Shown piece after piece: positions 17,436 to 18,042 of a DNA stretch of 18,042 nucleotides. The translations under genes were made by a program, and so were the position numbers. Numbering within the stretch: position 1 is the first letter of the stretch; each line of letters opens with the position of its first letter. Source of the stretch: UBA4655 sp044337015 (GTDB lineage: Bacteria; Planctomycetota; Planctomycetia; Pirellulales; UBA1268). Below the pieces are notes generated by a model that made no database searches, was not told the DNA's origin, and saw only the letters and a list, made by a program, of their open reading frames with translations. The DNA lies in the NCBI GenBank assembly GCA_044337015.1, contig JBIIOJ010000034.1, positions 1 to 18,042 of the forward strand. The letters run 5' to 3'.

Positions 17436-17477
17436 TGCGTAACAAACCACATCAAATATGATGTGGTTTGTTACGCA
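17436..17477. repeat. Perfect 19-bp inverted repeat with 4-nt loop
   Basis: The left arm TGCGTAACAAACCACATCA (17436-17454), the loop AATA and the right arm (17459-17477) are exactly complementary. The element is AT-richer than its surroundings and lies in the 102-bp gap between the glycoside-hydrolase-like gene and the nucleotidyltransferase-like gene, 20 bp before the ATG of the latter. There is no T-tract beyond the right arm, so it is not a standard intrinsic terminator. It could be an operator for an AbiEi-like or other repressor, a small palindromic mobile repeat, or a stem-loop that stabilises the mRNA end. Confidence 0.85.
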
Positions 17478-17497
17478 TGCACTGAAAGCCAGGCTCC

Positions 17498-18019
17498 ATG
17501 GCCGAACGATCAGCCATTACCGAGCAAATTCAAGGCAAGGTGGCCCACCTAGTGGCGACGCTGCCTGTCGGCGTGGGCCTCTGCCTCATTGGCGGGTTTC
17601 GCTACCGCCTGCTCGACCGCGGTGTCCGCCGCTCGGTCGACATCGACTACCACTGGGAGGGTGACCTCGAAGTCAAGCAGCGGGAGCTGATCGATCTCTT
17701 CGACCGTCGGCTCCTGCCCGACGTGCGTCGCCAGCTCGGGCTCGAAGGGAGCGTGGCTGCGGCCCGCGGCGCGGCGGCCGAGTCAACCGCCGTGGCCATC
17801 GTGGATCTTGCCTTCTGGCAGCTCCACTCGACGATCGGTCGGATCGAGATCCCGGTGGAGATCACGCGGATCGAATGCGCCGATCCGCCCGCCGCCCGAA
17901 CGGCCGAGGGCGTGGTCTACCGTGACCTGCCCCCCTTAAACGTCGCCACGTTCAGAGAGAGAATCTCTAGTGGTGACGCTGCCCCCGCCTTGATACCAGC
18001 CGGGTTGTTAGCCATGTAG
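17498..18019 (+). CDS. Nucleotidyltransferase-like protein (AbiEii/MNT type), 3' end apparently disrupted
   Basis: A 173-residue open frame. The block IGGFRYRLLDRGVRRSVDID (residues 31-50) matches the nucleotidyltransferase pattern of Gly-Gly followed by an Asp-x-Asp metal site (D48, D50), as in AbiEii/MNT-type toxins, which transfer nucleotides to targets such as tRNA. Further family-like segments are IVDLAFWQLH at 101-110 and IEIPVEITRIECADP at 116-130. The expected continuation after GVVY (residue 141), a Lys-containing helix and an Arg-Asp segment near the C-terminus, is missing. Instead the frame runs through RDLPPLNVATFRERISSGDA and stops. The change coincides with a possible mobile-element end at 17923, so this is probably a pseudogene whose last part is displaced or lost. 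No partner antitoxin gene is seen upstream. The start is the ATG following the inverted repeat; AGG at 17490-17492 is a weak ribosome site. Confidence 0.68.
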   Translation: MAERSAITEQIQGKVAHLVATLPVGVGLCLIGGFRYRLLDRGVRRSVDIDYHWEGDLEVKQRELIDLFDRRLLPDVRRQLGLEGSVAAARGAAAESTAVAIVDLAFWQLHSTIGRIEIPVEITRIECADPPAARTAEGVVYRDLPPLNVATFRERISSGDAAPALIPAGLLAM

Positions 18020-18042
18020 GGCCGGTAGCTGGGCATGCCCAG
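17923..18042 (-). mobile_element. Possible insertion-sequence end (IS3-like terminus), runs off the window
   Basis: From 17923 the plus strand reads TGACCTGCCCCCC, similar to the terminal inverted repeats of several IS3-family elements (recognition from memory). The sequence from here on no longer fits the nucleotidyltransferase family. The opposite strand shows a short open stretch of 24 codons ending at TAG (17967-17969) and another ending at TAA (18008-18010). Either could be the tail of a transposase gene, but too little is visible to assign. The other end, the transposase and any target-site duplication lie outside the window. Confidence 0.35.
18029..18042. repeat. 14-bp perfect palindrome at the right edge
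   Basis: CTGGGCATGCCCAG at the last 14 bases is a perfect palindrome without a loop. It lies within the suspected mobile-element sequence. The window ends exactly at its last base, so I cannot tell whether it extends. Confidence 0.5.

Noticed and set aside
14357..17455. A 1032-codon open frame on the minus strand opposite the glycoside-hydrolase-like gene
   Set aside because: Its translation is Arg/Pro/Glu-rich with no domain motifs and no signal peptide. It mirrors a clearly real gene and arises from the GC-rich codon bias.
17436..17477. Inverted repeat as a rho-independent terminator
   Set aside because: The stem is AT-rich and not followed by a run of T on the plus strand, and the left flank gives A, not T, when read on the minus strand. 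It may still act as a transcript-end stem-loop.
17458..17664. Short plus-strand open frame starting MMWFVTH inside the inverted repeat
   Set aside because: It is in a different frame from the nucleotidyltransferase-like gene, has no family features and becomes Arg/Pro-rich. The identical MMWFVT start on the minus strand is only a consequence of the palindrome.

Overview
The window is GC-rich, densely coded bacterial DNA that almost certainly comes from a member of the Planctomycetota. The evidence is the set of secreted protein families that are expanded in that phylum: planctomycete-type cytochrome c domains (CxxCH) with DUF1549/DUF1553, two DUF1501 proteins, a DUF1587/1595/1592/1588/1585 protein and a DUF1552 protein. 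A Rhodopirellula/Verrucomicrobium-type ECF sigma factor is followed by a FecR-like protein. No rRNA, tRNA or CRISPR array was seen.

Layout. Positions 1-1638 (+): the 3' end of a DUF1553 gene overlaps a DUF1501 gene. Positions 1651-2982 (-): a DUF1552 gene converges on it with only 12 bp between stop codons. Positions 3013-3647 (+): a compact two-gene module that looks like a BrnT/DUF4258-type toxin and a ribbon-helix-helix-type antitoxin, with its own recognisable promoter. It lies on the opposite strand between the DUF1592-type and DUF1552 genes, which are usually neighbours. Positions 3694-10763 (-): cytochrome/DUF1549/DUF1553, then DUF1501, then a long DUF1592-type protein, read as one operon. 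The DUF1592-type protein carries a roughly 420-residue C-terminal extension I do not recognise. Positions 10764-11015: a divergent promoter region. Positions 11016-17395 (+): a tight three-gene operon of ECF sigma factor, membrane FecR-like protein with a CBM9-like C-terminal domain, and a 1362-residue secreted protein with two LamG-like domains and a glycoside-hydrolase-like region. Positions 17436-17477: a perfect 19-bp inverted repeat with a 4-nt loop. Positions 17498-18042 (+): a nucleotidyltransferase-like gene (AbiEii/MNT type) that looks broken near 17923, possibly by a mobile element running off the right edge.

How the parts may work together (inference). The left 10.8 kb encodes exported, haem-binding and sulfatase/phosphatase-fold-like proteins that planctomycetes carry in many copies; their biochemical role is poorly established. 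The right half looks like a self-contained glycan-response unit. The FecR-like protein would hold the sigma factor at the membrane, its periplasmic CBM9-like domain could sense a sugar ligand, and the co-transcribed LamG/GH-like protein could bind or cleave the polysaccharide. This sensor fusion is the most interesting candidate system here. The two ends of special interest, 3.0-3.65 kb and 17.4-18.0 kb, are accessory DNA of toxin-antitoxin type.
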